This document shows, piece after piece, positions 12,555 to 25,618 of a DNA stretch of 64,000 nt (position 1 is the first letter of the stretch; every line of letters starts with the position of its first letter). The stretch is from Pyrenopolyporus hunteri (lineage: Eukaryota; Ascomycota; Sordariomycetes; Xylariales; Hypoxylaceae). The notes beneath the pieces were generated by a model that saw nothing but the letters and a program-made list of their open reading frames with translations, was not told the DNA's origin and did not search any database. The DNA is taken from positions 496,001 through 560,000 of the forward strand of contig CADCXC010000014.1 of assembly GCA_902806595.1 (NCBI GenBank), in the 5' to 3' direction. The translations under genes were made by a program, and so were the position numbers.

Positions 12555-13300
12555 GTGTGAGGTTATCGAATTTGTCCGTATCCTACGAAGGTACCTTTTT
12601 TTCTCGGCAAAGGAGGTTCTTGATGGCGTTCAGGGGTGGTATATACTCATGCGTGCATCAGGGAGGGTCAAGGCGTCTTACATTTATCTTCACCGCTCCG
12701 GACGCGGTGAGCTCGTTTTATCTTTTTTTTCTTCGCCTTTCGACGGCGACCTGAAGTAACAATCTACGTCAGTGCGGAGGTGGGCGAAGGGTTTCCTCGC
12801 CTTACAGTTCTAACGAAAAGTTATCTTGATGTTGGGGCTTCACCTTGCAGGGGAGATGGAAATATGAAGGAAAGGTGTGGTTGTTGAACTGCGAAGCGCA
12901 TAACTCGGTTGTAACGGTGATTGGGACTCCCGGTTGGCCATTGTCGAGTTTTGTTAGCCACCGCCAGCCATCCCGATTCAACTTTTTGGGAGATGTACAT
13001 AACATGCTATTTCTTGCTGATCCCCCAGATATTGCCGTACGCACATTGCTCAGATAAGCTGTAATTGATATGAAGTTGACAGGACTTATTGTTGACTCTC
13101 GAAGTAGTTGGCTCCTTGATTCTAGGCCATGTCTCTTAAGTCTCTCACTGCAATACTCGGCGATAATATCCTCCATACCAGTCTTGAGCAGATCGCTCCT
13201 ATCCTTGAATAGACCGCTCTATCAACCAAATATGGAGAAAGCACACTTAAGGCCCTACTCATCTCATCTCACCCACACACTATCCTACCGTAACCCCCTC
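12555..13300. other. Intergenic between convergent DUF2415 gene and FAD oxidoreductase
   Basis: No gene is recognised. A 124-codon open frame at 12802-13176 on the minus strand has no family motif. Confidence 0.5.
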
Positions 13301-14906
13301 TCATAACGCCGCCGACCCCTCCACTTTCGAACTCCCATACAGCATATCGCGCACCATATCGCCGATCGCCAAGCAGCTCGTCAGCCCCGGACTCTCGATG
13401 CCCAACAGATTGACCCACCCTTCGAACCCGTCCTCCTTACGAATATAAAAGTCCACGAACCCGCCGCCCCCCGTCGCCACCGCGCCCGCCGGCCGCAGCT
13501 TCGGCCGCACCCCCGCGTAGTCCGGCGCCAGCGCCGTCTCGTCTAGCGACGGCAGGTACTTCTTGATCTCGCGGACGGCGGCGGGGAGGCGCGACGCGTC
13601 GACTTTGTACACGTTGTCCCAGTTGTAATTCTCCCCGTCACCATCCCCATCCTTATTACTAGTAGCCGCGCTATCATCCGGCCCCTCGATCCACTCCACG
13701 TCCGGCCCGAACCTCACGCGCCCCGCCATATCCAGCGTCAAGTGCGTGCCCAGCCCCCCGGCCCCGGGGGGCGCGACGGGGTATACGAGCCGCCGCACGC
13801 GCGGGGCGGGGGACGCGTAGCTGAAGTAGTTCCCCTTGGCGTAGTACAAGCGGGTGCGGCGCGCCGGGGGCGCGAGCATGTTGTGGACGCGCGCGGCGCC
13901 GAGGCCCGCGCTGTTGACGAGCGTCGAGGCGGTGACGTGCGAGAGGGCGCCGGTGCGCGTGTCCCGGACCGAGAGCCGGTAGCCGCTGCTGCCGGGGAGG
14001 GTCGTACTATTACTGCTACCGCCCAAAGGCTCTATCCCCACGACCCGCGAACACACCGCCACCGTGCCCCCCTCATCCTCGAACAGGCCGCGCAGCGCCA
14101 GCATCAGCGCGTGCGAGTCCACGATGCCCGTCTCGCCGCTCTCGAGGATGCCCGCGCGCGCCCTCACGGCGGGTTCTTCCCGCGCGGCCTCCGCGGCACC
14201 GACCCAGCGCGTCGGCACCAGGCTCCCGCCCCCGCCATCCGTCAGCTCGCGCGAGCACAGCTCGTGGATGCCCCGCAAGACGTCCAGCTGGGCCTCGTCC
14301 TGCGCGACGACCCACTTGCCCGTGCGCCGGTGGGGGACGGCGCGGCGCTCGCAGAAGGCGTACAGCGCGCGGCGCCCGCGGACGCACAGGCGCGCCTTGA
14401 GCGAGTCCCGGCCGTAGTAGAGGCCGGCGTGGACGACCTCGCTGTTGCGCGAGGAGGTCTCGGTGCCGAGGAGGGGGTGCTGTTCCAGGAGGAGGGTGGA
14501 GTCGGTGGCGCTGGTGGAGGACGAAGAGGAAGAAGAGGAGGAGTGAGAGGTGAGGGCCCGCGCGACGGCGAGCCCGACGACGCCGCCGCCTATGACCTGG
14601 TTTGGGGGGGTGGCTGTGAGTTTTGTCAAGGTCTGGATTATGTACGTGTTTATGTATAGGTATGCCAGTGAGATTCACTTATGTATCGGGGGCAAGATAA
14701 TATATATACACTTGAACCTCACTCGGTAAATATAAGATACATTGATGTAGTAATAGCAAGCGAGCGTATAAGAAAATACATAATAAACTAATCCAACCTA
14801 CCACATGCGTGAAATCCGTCCTCTTCGCCGCCGTACTCGAGAACGCGCGCGCCAAGCAATATAAATCGCCGGACCGGAACTGGCGCTGAGCCGTCCTCGC
14901 GAACAT
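13301..14906 (-). CDS. L-2-hydroxyglutarate dehydrogenase-like FAD oxidoreductase, probably mitochondrial
   Basis: FAD enzyme of the DAO/L2HGDH family, expected to oxidise L-2-hydroxyglutarate to 2-oxoglutarate (metabolite repair). Exons: 14906-14802 and 14596-13301, phase 0, 466 aa. Exon 1 encodes a presequence (MFARTAQRQFRSG... AFSSTAAKR). The splice joins THV to VIGGGVVGLAVARAL, the GxGxxG dinucleotide fold. Further family marks: SSRNSEVVHAGLYY, RTGKWVVAQ, GILESGETGIVDSHAL, NSAGLGAARV, YYAKGNYFSY, LDMAGRVRFGPDVEW, YAGVRPKL and the C-terminal LLGIESPGLTSCLAIG. A Ser run sits in the Rossmann fold between helix A and strand 2. GC content is very high at third positions, which produces long antisense open frames. 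Substrate is inferred from family. Confidence 0.9.
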
Positions 14907-15918
14907 TTTCGTTTAGGACTCCGGTCTAGACTCGGGGGGTTCGAATATGCGGTGCCCGGTTCTAAGTGATAGGGAGGGATGGTTGGGGGGTCCTTAATTA
15001 AGGGTCCATGGGGTAGGTAAATTAGTAGTATTATAAAGCCGGATCGGAGGAGAGTGAGGAGGATGAATGAGGGTTGAATGATATCATATGCTGGCTGCGG
15101 TAGACGACGCTACGGGGGAGCTCTTATCCTTATCGGCTTGCGTTGGTAGTGGCTATTCTCGTTTATATATAGGGCGTCTCTTACTGATTCAACGCTGATA
15201 ATCATAGATGGGTGTATGATAGGAATATAGGCAAATATAAGAATTTCTAAATTAACTATAAGATGTTAGTATCTAGAATCCATAATCTCTATAAGAGGAT
15301 TGGATTCAAGTCGTTCACATCTAAGAGGGGCTACCATAATGATTCATACCCCGTATATGGCACCTTCACGGTTTTTATAGCACTGCTGGAAAAGCTCGCC
15401 GTTAACGAATAGTTGAACCCCTTCGCTAGGCTAGTTGAGATTATAATCAACGTATTATGTTCGTTAATTTAGCCTTACTTACATGTAGTATTTAAGAGGC
15501 AATCTCGTAACGGTATTATATCTAATACGAATAATAGTCTCAGTACCGAGGATGGCTCTCGGTCGTAGATCACTCGTATACTCCTAATAGCATTGTACTC
15601 GAAACTCCAGTAGTGGGATTCCCGTGATTTGCATCACATTTTATCGGAATCTATGAGTATAGGCACACTTGCCGAAGCCCTTCCGAGGGAAATAACTAAG
15701 GCGGAAACCTCGAGCGTCGAGGCCGAAAATCATCGCAATGTCCATGTTTCGTCATACCGTATCCATCTTCCCAGGTGTCTTTTACCACGAACGCCGTAAT
15801 TTTGCTGAATAGGGAGGGACATATAGAACAGACTCTACCCGACTCGTTCGCCCACGGGGAGTCAAACAACCAAACGCCGAAAACCGTACTCAAATTTACA
15901 GACCAGCCCGATTTCCAC
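14907..15918. other. Intergenic with an AT-rich, stop-dense stretch (about 15150-15690)
   Basis: The stretch is visibly richer in A/T than the neighbouring genes and full of stops in every frame, as a decayed insertion would be. I recognise no protein in it. The last 200 nt form the 3' region of the next gene. Confidence 0.5.
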
Positions 15919-17169
15919 TCAGTCGTCCTTGACTGTCTCCGAAACAGCTGCAGATTGCCCACTGGCGGTAGCAGCGGCAGGGGATGAGCCCGCCGCGCCC
16001 TCCTCCTCCGATACAGAGGTAGACTGCGTAAGGTGTGAGTGGTGCGTCGGTTCTCGTGTCACGGCGGCACCAGAATGGGCCTCGTTTAACTGACGCTCTA
16101 TACGCTGGTAAGCGTTTCGTTCTCGTATAAAATTAGGCAGGGAGAGACATACCAAGTTCACGGATTCTATGGCGCAGCATCTGATTCTCGCGGATCAAAG
16201 ATTGAGTCTCGGCTTGGTAGTATGCGCTCTCGTCGCGGACCCCCGAGAGGTGCGGTTCCCCGCCCTCGCCACTAATGGAAGTCGATCTCATCCTAGGAGA
16301 AGGGGCGCCGCGGCTGGGTGTTCTGGATCTGCGATGGATGGCGTCGCGGGCCATGTCGAAGGAAGAACGAGGGTGCGACAAGACCGGCGAGCGGGGAACC
16401 GAAGTCGACGGCGGGGCGACGAACGGTGGAGGGGCCGTGTACGAGTGCGCCTGCGAGCCCGATCTCTCTGAGGTAGGAGTTGCGTCTTCGGCAGCCACGC
16501 TCGTCTGGTTCTGGCTTTGGGCGGCTTGCAGCTGCTGAAGTTGGAGTTGCTGCTGGCGAATCATTTGTAAAAGCCGGTTCTATCGCAGTCCAAGTCAGCT
16601 GAGCAAATTCGTTACACACGAATGGTAGAATCGGACGTACCACCTGCGCCTCCTGCTCGGCCTCTAATTCCTGATGCAAATCCCCCAGACTCGGGGCCCT
16701 GTTATGGTGGGGATCGCCCCCCATGAGGAGGGGGGACGTAGCTAGAGGCTGGGGGCTCGACGTGCTGGGTCCGCTGCTTCCGCCTTCCGTGATCATTTCA
16801 CCCGGGCCCGGGAGGGATGGGTCGTTGAGTTGTAGGTTCATTAGGACGGCGGAGCGTCTTCTGCCCATTTGCGGTGACTGTCGGTTTCGTGATAGAGAGC
16901 TGCTCGACGAGCCTGCAAGAAAGGCGTGTAAGCAGTTTGCAAAGTCACGCGTGGTATAGGGAATTAGAAGAGAACTTACGTCGCATGGGTTCGTGCTGGA
17001 GGCCCGCATTCATAGTAGCAGCTGCTTGTAATGAAGTAGATGCGGATCGAGGGGATGGTGACGCGGACTCCCCACGGATGGCGGAGTCGCCGTTACCGTT
17101 TGAAGATGTCATGATGCGTGGACGTGCAGAAGGAGATGATGGTGGAAGTGAGTTAAGGTCGGGAGCCAT
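15919..17169 (-). CDS. Conserved fungal protein of unknown function with C-terminal coiled coil
   Basis: Exons inferred: 17169-16980, 16912-16641, 16579-16153, 16097-15919; 1068 nt, 355 aa, all joins in phase with GTAAGT, GTACGT and GTATGT donors. N-terminal half is Ser/Pro/Ala-rich (MAPDLNSLPPSSPSARPRI, RRSSSSSLSRNRQSPQ) with a conserved-looking core GRRRSAVLMNLQLNDPSLPG. Then comes DLHQELEAEQEAQV-NRLLQMIRQQQLQLQQLQ and later SLIRENQMLRHRIRELERQL: two short amphipathic helices likely to form a coiled coil. The tail is acidic and Ala/Ser-rich. No enzyme motif is seen. I know of no function; a scaffold or phosphorylated adaptor is only a guess. Confidence 0.75.
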
Positions 17170-20100
17170 GTCGGCGACGAAGGATAAGGTCCGGGGTTGA
17201 CGTTGACGTTATGAAATATGTAGCAGATGGAGGTGGCCAGGTAATGGAGATCGGGGTCACAGAAAGGCAACCTGGAAACCTGAGGAGCTTTGGCCAAGCC
17301 CACCAAACCTCGAGCCAAGAGAGGCTGTCCCGGACGTATCGAGGGGCACGAGGTCGATAAAGGAGTGGAGATAATGAAGTCGGGCCAGGGTTCCGTACGT
17401 TGAGCTACTGAATTACTACTGTATGTACGTATGAACTGTATGAATTGTCTGTATTGTATTGGACGCGTATGTATATGCTGGTGGCGGTCTAAACAACTAA
17501 AGATCTAAGATGTATAAAGGATGCCGAATAGGAATTAGGAATTAAAGGTGATCATGGTACGAATGCTCGGCTGGGGCACGAACTTGGTCGGCTTTTGAGG
17601 GGGCTGAAGCTGTGGCCTTTCTCCCCTTGCTGTCCAAGCCGTTTAGGTTGTTCAGGTGACGAAGGAAAGTCGAAAGTCGAACGATGTTGAATGTGTTCTC
17701 CTTTGTTTTACCATTTTACTATTTTTTTTTTCCAAGTCCGTGATCAAACAACGGCGGAAGCACCGAACTTGGGTATTGGTCACAAATGGGAACCGGGGAA
17801 GAGACATTTCCTTTAGGTACGGTTACCCAGGTACCATAGGTATTGCCTGGTTTCTGAGCTACATGTACCTAGGCCGACTAGACACTTACAGGTATGAAAT
17901 TGTACAATACACATAGTTTATGCAGGCGGGCTGTGACCCTGTGGGGAAATTGACACTGAGCTACCTGACCTATCTACCTACCTACCTAGGTACCCTATCT
18001 ACAGTTACATACATTATACAGCTGGAGGGGAGCTGTTCTCCAGGCAGGCGAGAAGTGGCCATTGACGTCAGGTAACTTCCAGTAGGGTCCTTAGGTGGGC
18101 TGGTCGGACAGGTTAGCCGGGGAGCATGACGCCAATACCACGCTACTTATCTAATCATCCTCGCGGCTGCTTGCGGCTGCACCTATACGAATCTCGTGAG
18201 CCGCGCTTAGCCATCAAGCCATCAAGCCATTTAAGTTGGAAACCACGAGATGTACTCGCGATTTGTATGCTAGGTACCATGTACGTTGTTATATGTACCT
18301 AAGTACGTGTACGTATGTACGTTGACTCATTCCAGAGACATTTGGTGTACGTGTATGTACGTACCTACATGAAGAGTCTCGCATCGGATTCCAGGTACAT
18401 GTACGTAGCAAGATCTATGCTAATACAATTAAGGGGTGCCTAACTGTATTGGCCCTGCCTGTGTAACAAGTACCACCCATACGGAAGACATCCACGCAGC
18501 CCCCTTTCACTCCCCCTTTCGCTCTCGTATTTTCTCATGTTACACCTCTGTCTTCACGGGATACAGATCAAAAACTCCATCTCCAACGCTAAGGAACCCA
18601 AGTGACACCACACAACCAACGCACAGGTGCCCGGTGCCTTAGCTAACCAAGTCGCTGCCTAACATATTATTTATTACATATATCATAAATGAGAGAAGAC
18701 CCTTGACGTTACGCGTTCATGCAGGGGGCTCACTTTGACCTTCTTCAGACCCGGCCCCTACACCACCTACGTAGTAACCTGATACCATTCTCGGCTCCGG
18801 TCGCTCTACATTAATTGCTCGCGGTAGGATCCCGTCGATAGTCCGGACGTGCACACCTACTCACATATATATACCTATGTACGTTGGTTTCTTTAGATGA
18901 ACAAAATATACCCCTCTACCAACTGACGGAGTTCGCACTGACACCTGCGCTTACACATGTTCCTCGACACGAAGCTCCTTATGGAATAACACGACGAGTG
19001 CCAATTAGCGGGGTTGCTTCTTCTACTCCGATTCGACGAGTCTCCGGGGCCGACTTATCATCAACTCAATCCGGATCTCGACCCGGATCTCATTCTAGTA
19101 AAAAGCCCGAATCTAAGATTGGACGCTTTGAAACGTTGGTGAGAACTCCATGTCCAACTACATATATTTCTACACTTTCCGTTCGGGTACCATACAGACG
19201 CGTCATGTTGCGCTTTGCTTTTTTCCAGATCGATAGCCCATTCTGGGTTTACTCAGATCACGCACGGTTATCATTTTACGCTTCTTTAAGTTATAGCCAA
19301 TAACGTCCGGGTCCCACGCCACTACTAACACCAGGTGAGAAGCCAGCCATAATACCCGATGATATCTCACCATGTAACAAGGCGTCGGTGTCCTTCATGT
19401 CTACTAATCATACCCAGGAACTCAGTGGTGGAGATAACATCCTCGCATGATCCAGGGAGTCATATTCATTTTACCCCCCTAGTGCTTGATGATACTATGA
19501 CGAGCCCGGCATAAAAGTTTCCTTACCACGCATGATGACATCTCGAATATTAAACCCCAATGTAGCGAAGTGCGGGTTTGGTACCACGGATACACTGATC
19601 TTAGGGTGTCCCCCACATCTGTCCAACTGATATGTCGCGATTTAGAGATGACGAATTCGGGTACCTTGCTGCTAGCTGAAGCTTCATTACCTTGTCTTTG
19701 CTCCCATCGTCTACCCCCTGAGTCCCCATTCCAGTCATATGTACCGAGACGCACATGCACGTAGGAATCTTGAGCACACCATAGCAAAGAGCTATATCGT
19801 TCGTATACCTACGAATCAGGCACGCTCAAAAAGCACTACCCAGCGCCGGGACGGTAGCACGTGGCAGTGTTTCGGAAGAACCCAGGTGCTAGCACTCTAT
19901 TCACTGAGCGCTTCGGGTGTCTGAGATCGGTACGTCGTATTCATGGAGCGAATCCCGTCGAATCGCTTACGGTAGGAAGCATTGGGGATGGATGAGTTCG
20001 TCCATAGAAACTGAGATCACACGGGCCCCGATCCGATAGATCGTTCCTGTCCAGGGCCTAATCTAACGTAGATTCTAGCGTAAACGGACAGACCTGCCAT

Positions 20101-20929
20101 GAAAGCATGATAGTAGAATAGCCCCCCGGGGTACTAGCTATATAAGATCCAAGTCACGGGGCGACGTTCCTCATTTCATCATAGAAGACTAATAGATATG
20201 CCGCAACGACACTAGCATTGATTGGCACGAAGCCGCTAGTCGGCGGATAGAAAGATTTTCTTTCTCTCCATAGTGCTGCGGAACGCCTCGGTTAGATGTG
20301 GGTTCGGCAGGATTGAGCGAGCGGACGGGGAGCGGGCAGCTCGACTTCGGCGATGTCCCAAGTGGGCACCTCGTTCGGGATTTGCCCGGCTGGGCAAAAG
20401 CAGGAATATTATCCAGATCAAGACCCCATACCTGTCGAGAATGCGAACGGACTAATAAGGAGTCGTGTCCCCGGATATGCATAATACCAATAATACCTGG
20501 CGCCTAGGCACTTATACATATATATACGCCGCTTGTATGTCTGCTTTTGGGGGCTGACGCTATCGATTGCATGTGAGGGTGTTTTACCACGGGACAGCAG
20601 GCCAGTAATATCGCGAGGCCGACGTCATCGTAGTTAAGGGGCTTGAGGCTGGAAGCTCTTGGCCCTCGCTGTCTTACGTACCTGTATACCTATTTGGGTA
20701 TATCCAGATAGGGCTCGTGGTGGTAGACAGGCGGCGTGGGAGGGGTTTGTCTTGATCGGGGAAGAAAAAAAGAAATAAGAGCGTGAAAGAGAAAAGAAAA
20801 AGCATCTGCTTATACAGAATATTGCCCACGAAAACTAGTAGCGAATTGCCTGGAGAAAATATATGCGACTTGCAGATGCAGCCGCTCGAATCGGTGTAGT
20901 AGTAGACAGGCGCGTTTCCCATGCATACC

Positions 20930-21560
20930 TAGGTACCGTAGCGGCAAATTATGGGAATGAAAAACGATTGTATACCTAGAAAACGTTGGCTATAAAAAAA
21001 CGTTCCTTTTTAAGAAATGATTTCTTATTATTTTACGCGTTTTTTTATTTTTATTTTTAATATTACGACGCGTAAATATTGTGTAACAATATAATATATA
21101 AAGAAATTATCTTTTAACTTTACGTTCGAATTTTTTTTTTCTTTCTTTCTTTCATGATATTTCTAAGTCTCCTTCTAAATCTCTTCCTTCTAAGTCCTCT
21201 TCCAGGTCTTCTTCTAGGTCTCTTTCCAGGTCTTCTTCCAGGTCCAGGTCTCTAGGTCTCCAGGTCTCCAGGTCTCCAGGTCTCCAGGTCTCCAGGTCTC
21301 TAAGTCTCTAAATCTCCTTTCAAATCTTTAAATCTTTATAAGGTAGAGTATTTTAGGTACTTAGGTACCTACCTAAGTATTTGGGTGGGTGATTATGTAG
21401 TCGTTTCGTAACCGTAGTAACGTAAAAAAAAAAAAAAAAAAAACTAGAGAATTATTTCCATTTTATATAAGAAATCGTTGCCGTAGGAAAAACGATTGCC
21501 GTCCAACTAAATTTATGTTATTAAGAAATCGTTTTTGAATATACAACCGTTGTCTACACT
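20930..21560. repeat. AT-rich island with flanking aaaacgattg/aaatcgtt repeats
   Basis: A block of very low GC (long A/T runs at 20990-21140, a 20-A run at 21424-21443). Both edges carry GAAAAACGATTG (near 20958 and 21486), and AAATCGTT appears near 21473 and 21526. Such edge repeats could mark a short insertion, but no terminal inverted repeats or target duplication could be fixed by eye. Confidence 0.5.
21170..21330. repeat. Minisatellite of CCAGGTCT/CTAAGTCT units
   Basis: Degenerate pyrimidine-rich units (CTTCTAAGTC, CTTCCAGGTC) sharpen into near-perfect 8-mers CCAGGTCT repeated about six times at 21257-21302, then degrade again to CTAAATCT. The gradient suggests growth by replication slippage in the middle of the array. 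Confidence 0.85.
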
Positions 21561-22075
21561 TACCGGTTGCCGCTGTGGTAGGTATGTAGGTATATATTTA
21601 TCTGCCTCGCATATACCTGCGCCAATTCTGGGGATCGTTAGACTCTGATTCGCGCGTTATTCTGCTGTTACTCCCAGTGCCGGCCGTCAATACATACATA
21701 ACTCATACCTACCTACATACGCATGTATGTATATACCTACCTACATATACGTATGCACGGACCGGCGGTCATGCCCATGTCTCTCTTTCTCTCTTTTTAC
21801 TTTTGCGTCCGATTCTGGCCCTGAGTTGACTTAAACGGCCTGTCCCTTTTCTTCATACGGTGACAGATCGTCGGCCGCTGCCGATGCGGTCCCGGTGGTT
21901 CGGATCCCGCCAGATAGGCAGGTCTCAATCCGTGCTCCCCAACACATGGTGACCCTGTTTGTTACCTACCTCCCCCTGTATCGAGTGGCAGGATTTCGCC
22001 CTCTCCCCCCCAACCTTTCGCTAGGTCACCGGTCATTGGTGTCCCTATGGACGCTCATGCACCCTACGTACCATA

Positions 22076-22101
22076 GCAAGCAAGCAAGCAAGCAAAGCAA
22101 G
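22076..22101. repeat. (CAAG)n microsatellite
   Basis: About six tandem CAAG units with one AAGC slip. No gene nearby. Confidence 0.85.
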
Positions 22102-25100
22102 CCACAGAATGTTTGCATGGAAATAGTGGAAATAGTGGGAATAGCGTAGATCAGGGAATTGACCGACTAATTGGCTGACGAAGATGCCTGTTATAAAGAT
22201 TTCTAATTTTTTTTTTTTTCAAGGGGGATAAGTGTTGGACGCGCACCTATCGTGCCCAATTCCGAGACCCCACGAAGATGCAATTGGCCCACGCATGGCA
22301 AATTGGCGTATATAGGCGGTTGGTTGGTCAGGGTGATCACTGGCTCAGCTGGGGCCAGCTTCGCTATTGTAATAATAACTCAGCAGGCTCCCTAACCACC
22401 TGGTATAGATCCGTAATCCTTCAGTTATTATTAGCTGGAGCTAACCCATCCGTCAGGTTATTAAGACACCGAGGCATATAACAAACAAAAAAGAACACAC
22501 ATACGCGCATTAGTTAGTATCTGATGACATCCATTATGTACCCAGGTAGGAATGTATTCCTTCAGCATAATCCCTCTTTTAATTTCACGGAGAAGGCCCA
22601 ATGAGGTCCCCATATGACTTGACGGCGGAAATACGCAATGTCGTAAGGGATAAATCATGAAGTGAAGCTTCACTGAGCTCGGCCAGCTTGGATGCTGGAT
22701 AATCCCGACGTCCCCGGCCGCTACTGCAGGAACTATCACGACGGGACCTCGCGCGGTCGGCGCCACGAAGGGCCGGGTGTGGGAGGTTAGCTGTTAGCTG
22801 TCCGTGGTTGACCTACCTAAAACGTAATGGCATTATACTAGTAAAGGGATAGACGGGAGCCAAAAGAAAACAAGGCAGCTTAGCTCGTAGCTTGTTGGAA
22901 GCGATGGGATTTTTTTTCTCCTGTCAAATGGGGCCCTATGAAGTAATAATATCGTACCTATTACCTATTACCTATTAGTCCCTTCGAGAGCCCCATCGTC
23001 CTAGGCAGGGTTAAGTGCCGAACTGCCACGCGGTCTAGATGCGACACCGATTTCCCATACGTCTGGATAGACCGCCGTGCGCAAACTTACCTACCTAACT
23101 GCCTACTTAGGTAGGTAGGCTGCTAGGTTGGGTAACTAAGTTATAGCAAGCCTTTATAGTCTACTAGGGAAGATGAATCCCTAACCGCAAACTACCTAGG
23201 TAGGTAGACAGGTTATTCGAGGATGCAAATGGAGTACAGAAATCGTATTCTCAATTTGGAATCGTACGGACGAGAATGCACGGTCAGCTGAGCTGAGGGC
23301 ACCCATCCCCAGCTGCAACCGTCCATTCCTGTGCCCCGACGGTACGGCAAAGGGGAAACATATGTAATAGGTTAAGAACATCTCACCCATAACTGAGCAA
23401 ACCTCATGAAATTCGACACAGCAACAGTGTTATGATGATATGGAAAATGTCATGTCTAAAACTCTTCTCCCCTTGTCTCGAGCAAGTGTCACTATTGCCG
23501 AGTTAGAAATCTGCGAGATAGTCGAACCCTAGTTATTGATCACGAAGCCAATATATTCTTCGAATCGGCTTGCTGCATACTGTATTTAGTAGCCCTAGAT
23601 GGAATCGTCAAGGAGGAAACCCTGCTAGCCTCGCCATTGCGAGTTCCCACAGCCCAGGGGTAGGGCCTAATTTTGGATAGGGATCAGCGTTGTGTAGAGG
23701 AAAAGGCAGGGCGCCCGATTTCTGCAGTTCGTCACAATTTGTGATTGTGGGCTTGCCTTAGATCGCCTACCGTCCGCAGTCGTCGTGTTGAAGCGACGAT
23801 AGTTCGAGGAAATAACATGCACGCCTACCTACGTAATAAGATACATACATATTTATGTAGCGAAAGGGGGAATCCATAAACGCATGTGCAAGGTGAAGAG
23901 CGCCACCAAATGCACCACCAAGTGCACGACTGCCGCCGAATACTCATATGATGTCGGACAGACAGTCTGACACAACTGCTGCAGCTTCCCGAAGCGCAGA
24001 TACGCATGTTGCGCATATTGAATTGCGCATATTGCGGGTTTTGCGAGATTCAATAGTCTCTGTCGAATGCTCGCTACGCATTGCCGGCCGTGCTCGATGG
24101 GCGATATCTAGATTCTCGATACCTACTACCTACCTAGCTCACGATACGACTTCGCCTATCCACGCTATGACATGTATTGGGTCAATTATCCATGATCAGG
24201 CCTCGCCATTCACCAGTCACCACTCATCGTCGGCACTTATCGAAGCTGGGTAGTACCGAGCATGGCGCCTCTACCGGAATCTCTTGCTGAGGGGGGGGGG
24301 GAGTTGGGAACACCGTATTGTAAGCTCTCATAAATGCAACATCGAGGTTTCTGTCTCTCCACTAGGGGAGACCAGAGAGCTTCCTTGGCATTCGCATGCG
24401 GTGACGATAGGCTCCCCGCCGCTAACTAGACTGTCAGTTAACAGCGGACTTGCAGACTCGCAGACTTGCAGCCCACCCCCCAAAGCAAATAACTTCGCGG
24501 CTCACCAGAGTGAGAATCACATCCTGGCTCGCCGCTGATTCGCCGGGTCGGTCAGGGGTGTCCGTGGGCGCGTTTCTTCTCACAGGTTCAAAACAACATT
24601 AGAAACCACGGAAGAAGCACGCAACGTGACAAACGTCGCTGCGGAATATTGAGGCCGACGATAATTGGCTCTATGCGCAGGCGCCAATACATTATTTCGG
24701 AGAGAGCATCTCCTGTCGGCGAGGCGGGAATTTTCGTCTTTCTCTCCGATAGCTACTCCAGCGCTTCCCAACTAAGGTAGCCCTTCCTGTCCGAGGCGTG
24801 AGCAGTGTCAGACGAAACGTAAGATGTTGGCGCTTTCTTGGGTGGCAGTGTTCGAACCAAGTTCCTCTCCCCCCAATGTGTCGTGCGCAGACGAATAAAT
24901 ATCTGTCGTGCTCCGCGCCTATCTGTTTAGTATTGCGTATCGAGTCGATCGCATGCTGGATTCGACATGATCGAAGACAGGTATGTGCGATAATGCTTGC
25001 CTGCCTTGCCTTGCCTTGCCTGGGTGCGAAATTCCCACCGCTGTCAAGCTCATGGATTCTCGAGAGAGGGTCCCCCGCCGGAGAACCTCGTGATAGCGAG

Positions 25101-25559
25101 GATTCCTTGCAACTCTAGCCGGGGGGCTACCGCCTTACGGGCTACAGGCCGAGTACATGGCGAGCAGGGGATACTCGAGCAAAAAATAAGCCCCGAGACA
25201 AGGTATCTGGCAAGTATCGTAGTACATAGCGTCCGCAACTCCCGCACGGTCTATGGGCCGGAGCCCTGGAAGAAGATCCCTGACCGGGATACACCCAAAC
25301 TTGTCCATCCCCCCCCTGGCCGTCAACATCCAACCCACTTTCGTCAGTTTGGAGCAGGGATTCCCTCTCGCGAATCCCAGCCCAGCACAAGGTCGAATTC
25401 TTCCAATTTTCACCACCGTGCATTGGGGGCACGTCTGACTCTCTTCGGGGCTTGCACGTATGTAATGTATGTAAGTCGCTCTCCGCGTCCGCCCCAGCCC
25501 TCTTTCTTCGAGGCGAGGGAAAACATGAGACTTGTTGGGTAGAACTACATGTTCATGTT

Positions 25560-25560
<1 letters not shown>

Positions 25561-25599
<39 letters not shown>

Positions 25600-25618
25600 C
25601 CACTACTGCTACTAATAT
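25561..25618. repeat. (CTG)n/(CTA)n microsatellite
   Basis: About nine pure CTG units followed by mixed CTG, CTA and CCA units. It lies about 640 nt upstream of the PH-domain gene, in its promoter or leader. Confidence 0.9.

Noticed and set aside
12802..13176. 124-codon minus frame between two genes
   Set aside because: No recognisable motif, no splice partner and it lies in a convergent 3' region; could be chance.
13742..14659. 305-codon plus-strand frame opposite the FAD oxidoreductase
   Set aside because: Arg/Ala/Gly-rich antisense shadow created by the high third-position GC of the real gene; no family motif.
21170..21330. CRISPR-like array
   Set aside because: Contiguous tandem 8-mers without spacers in a eukaryotic genome; it is a minisatellite.
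24997..25542. 181-codon plus frame upstream of the PH-domain gene
   Set aside because: Starts in a CCTTG repeat, low-complexity Pro/Arg/Ser composition and no family; likely promoter DNA.
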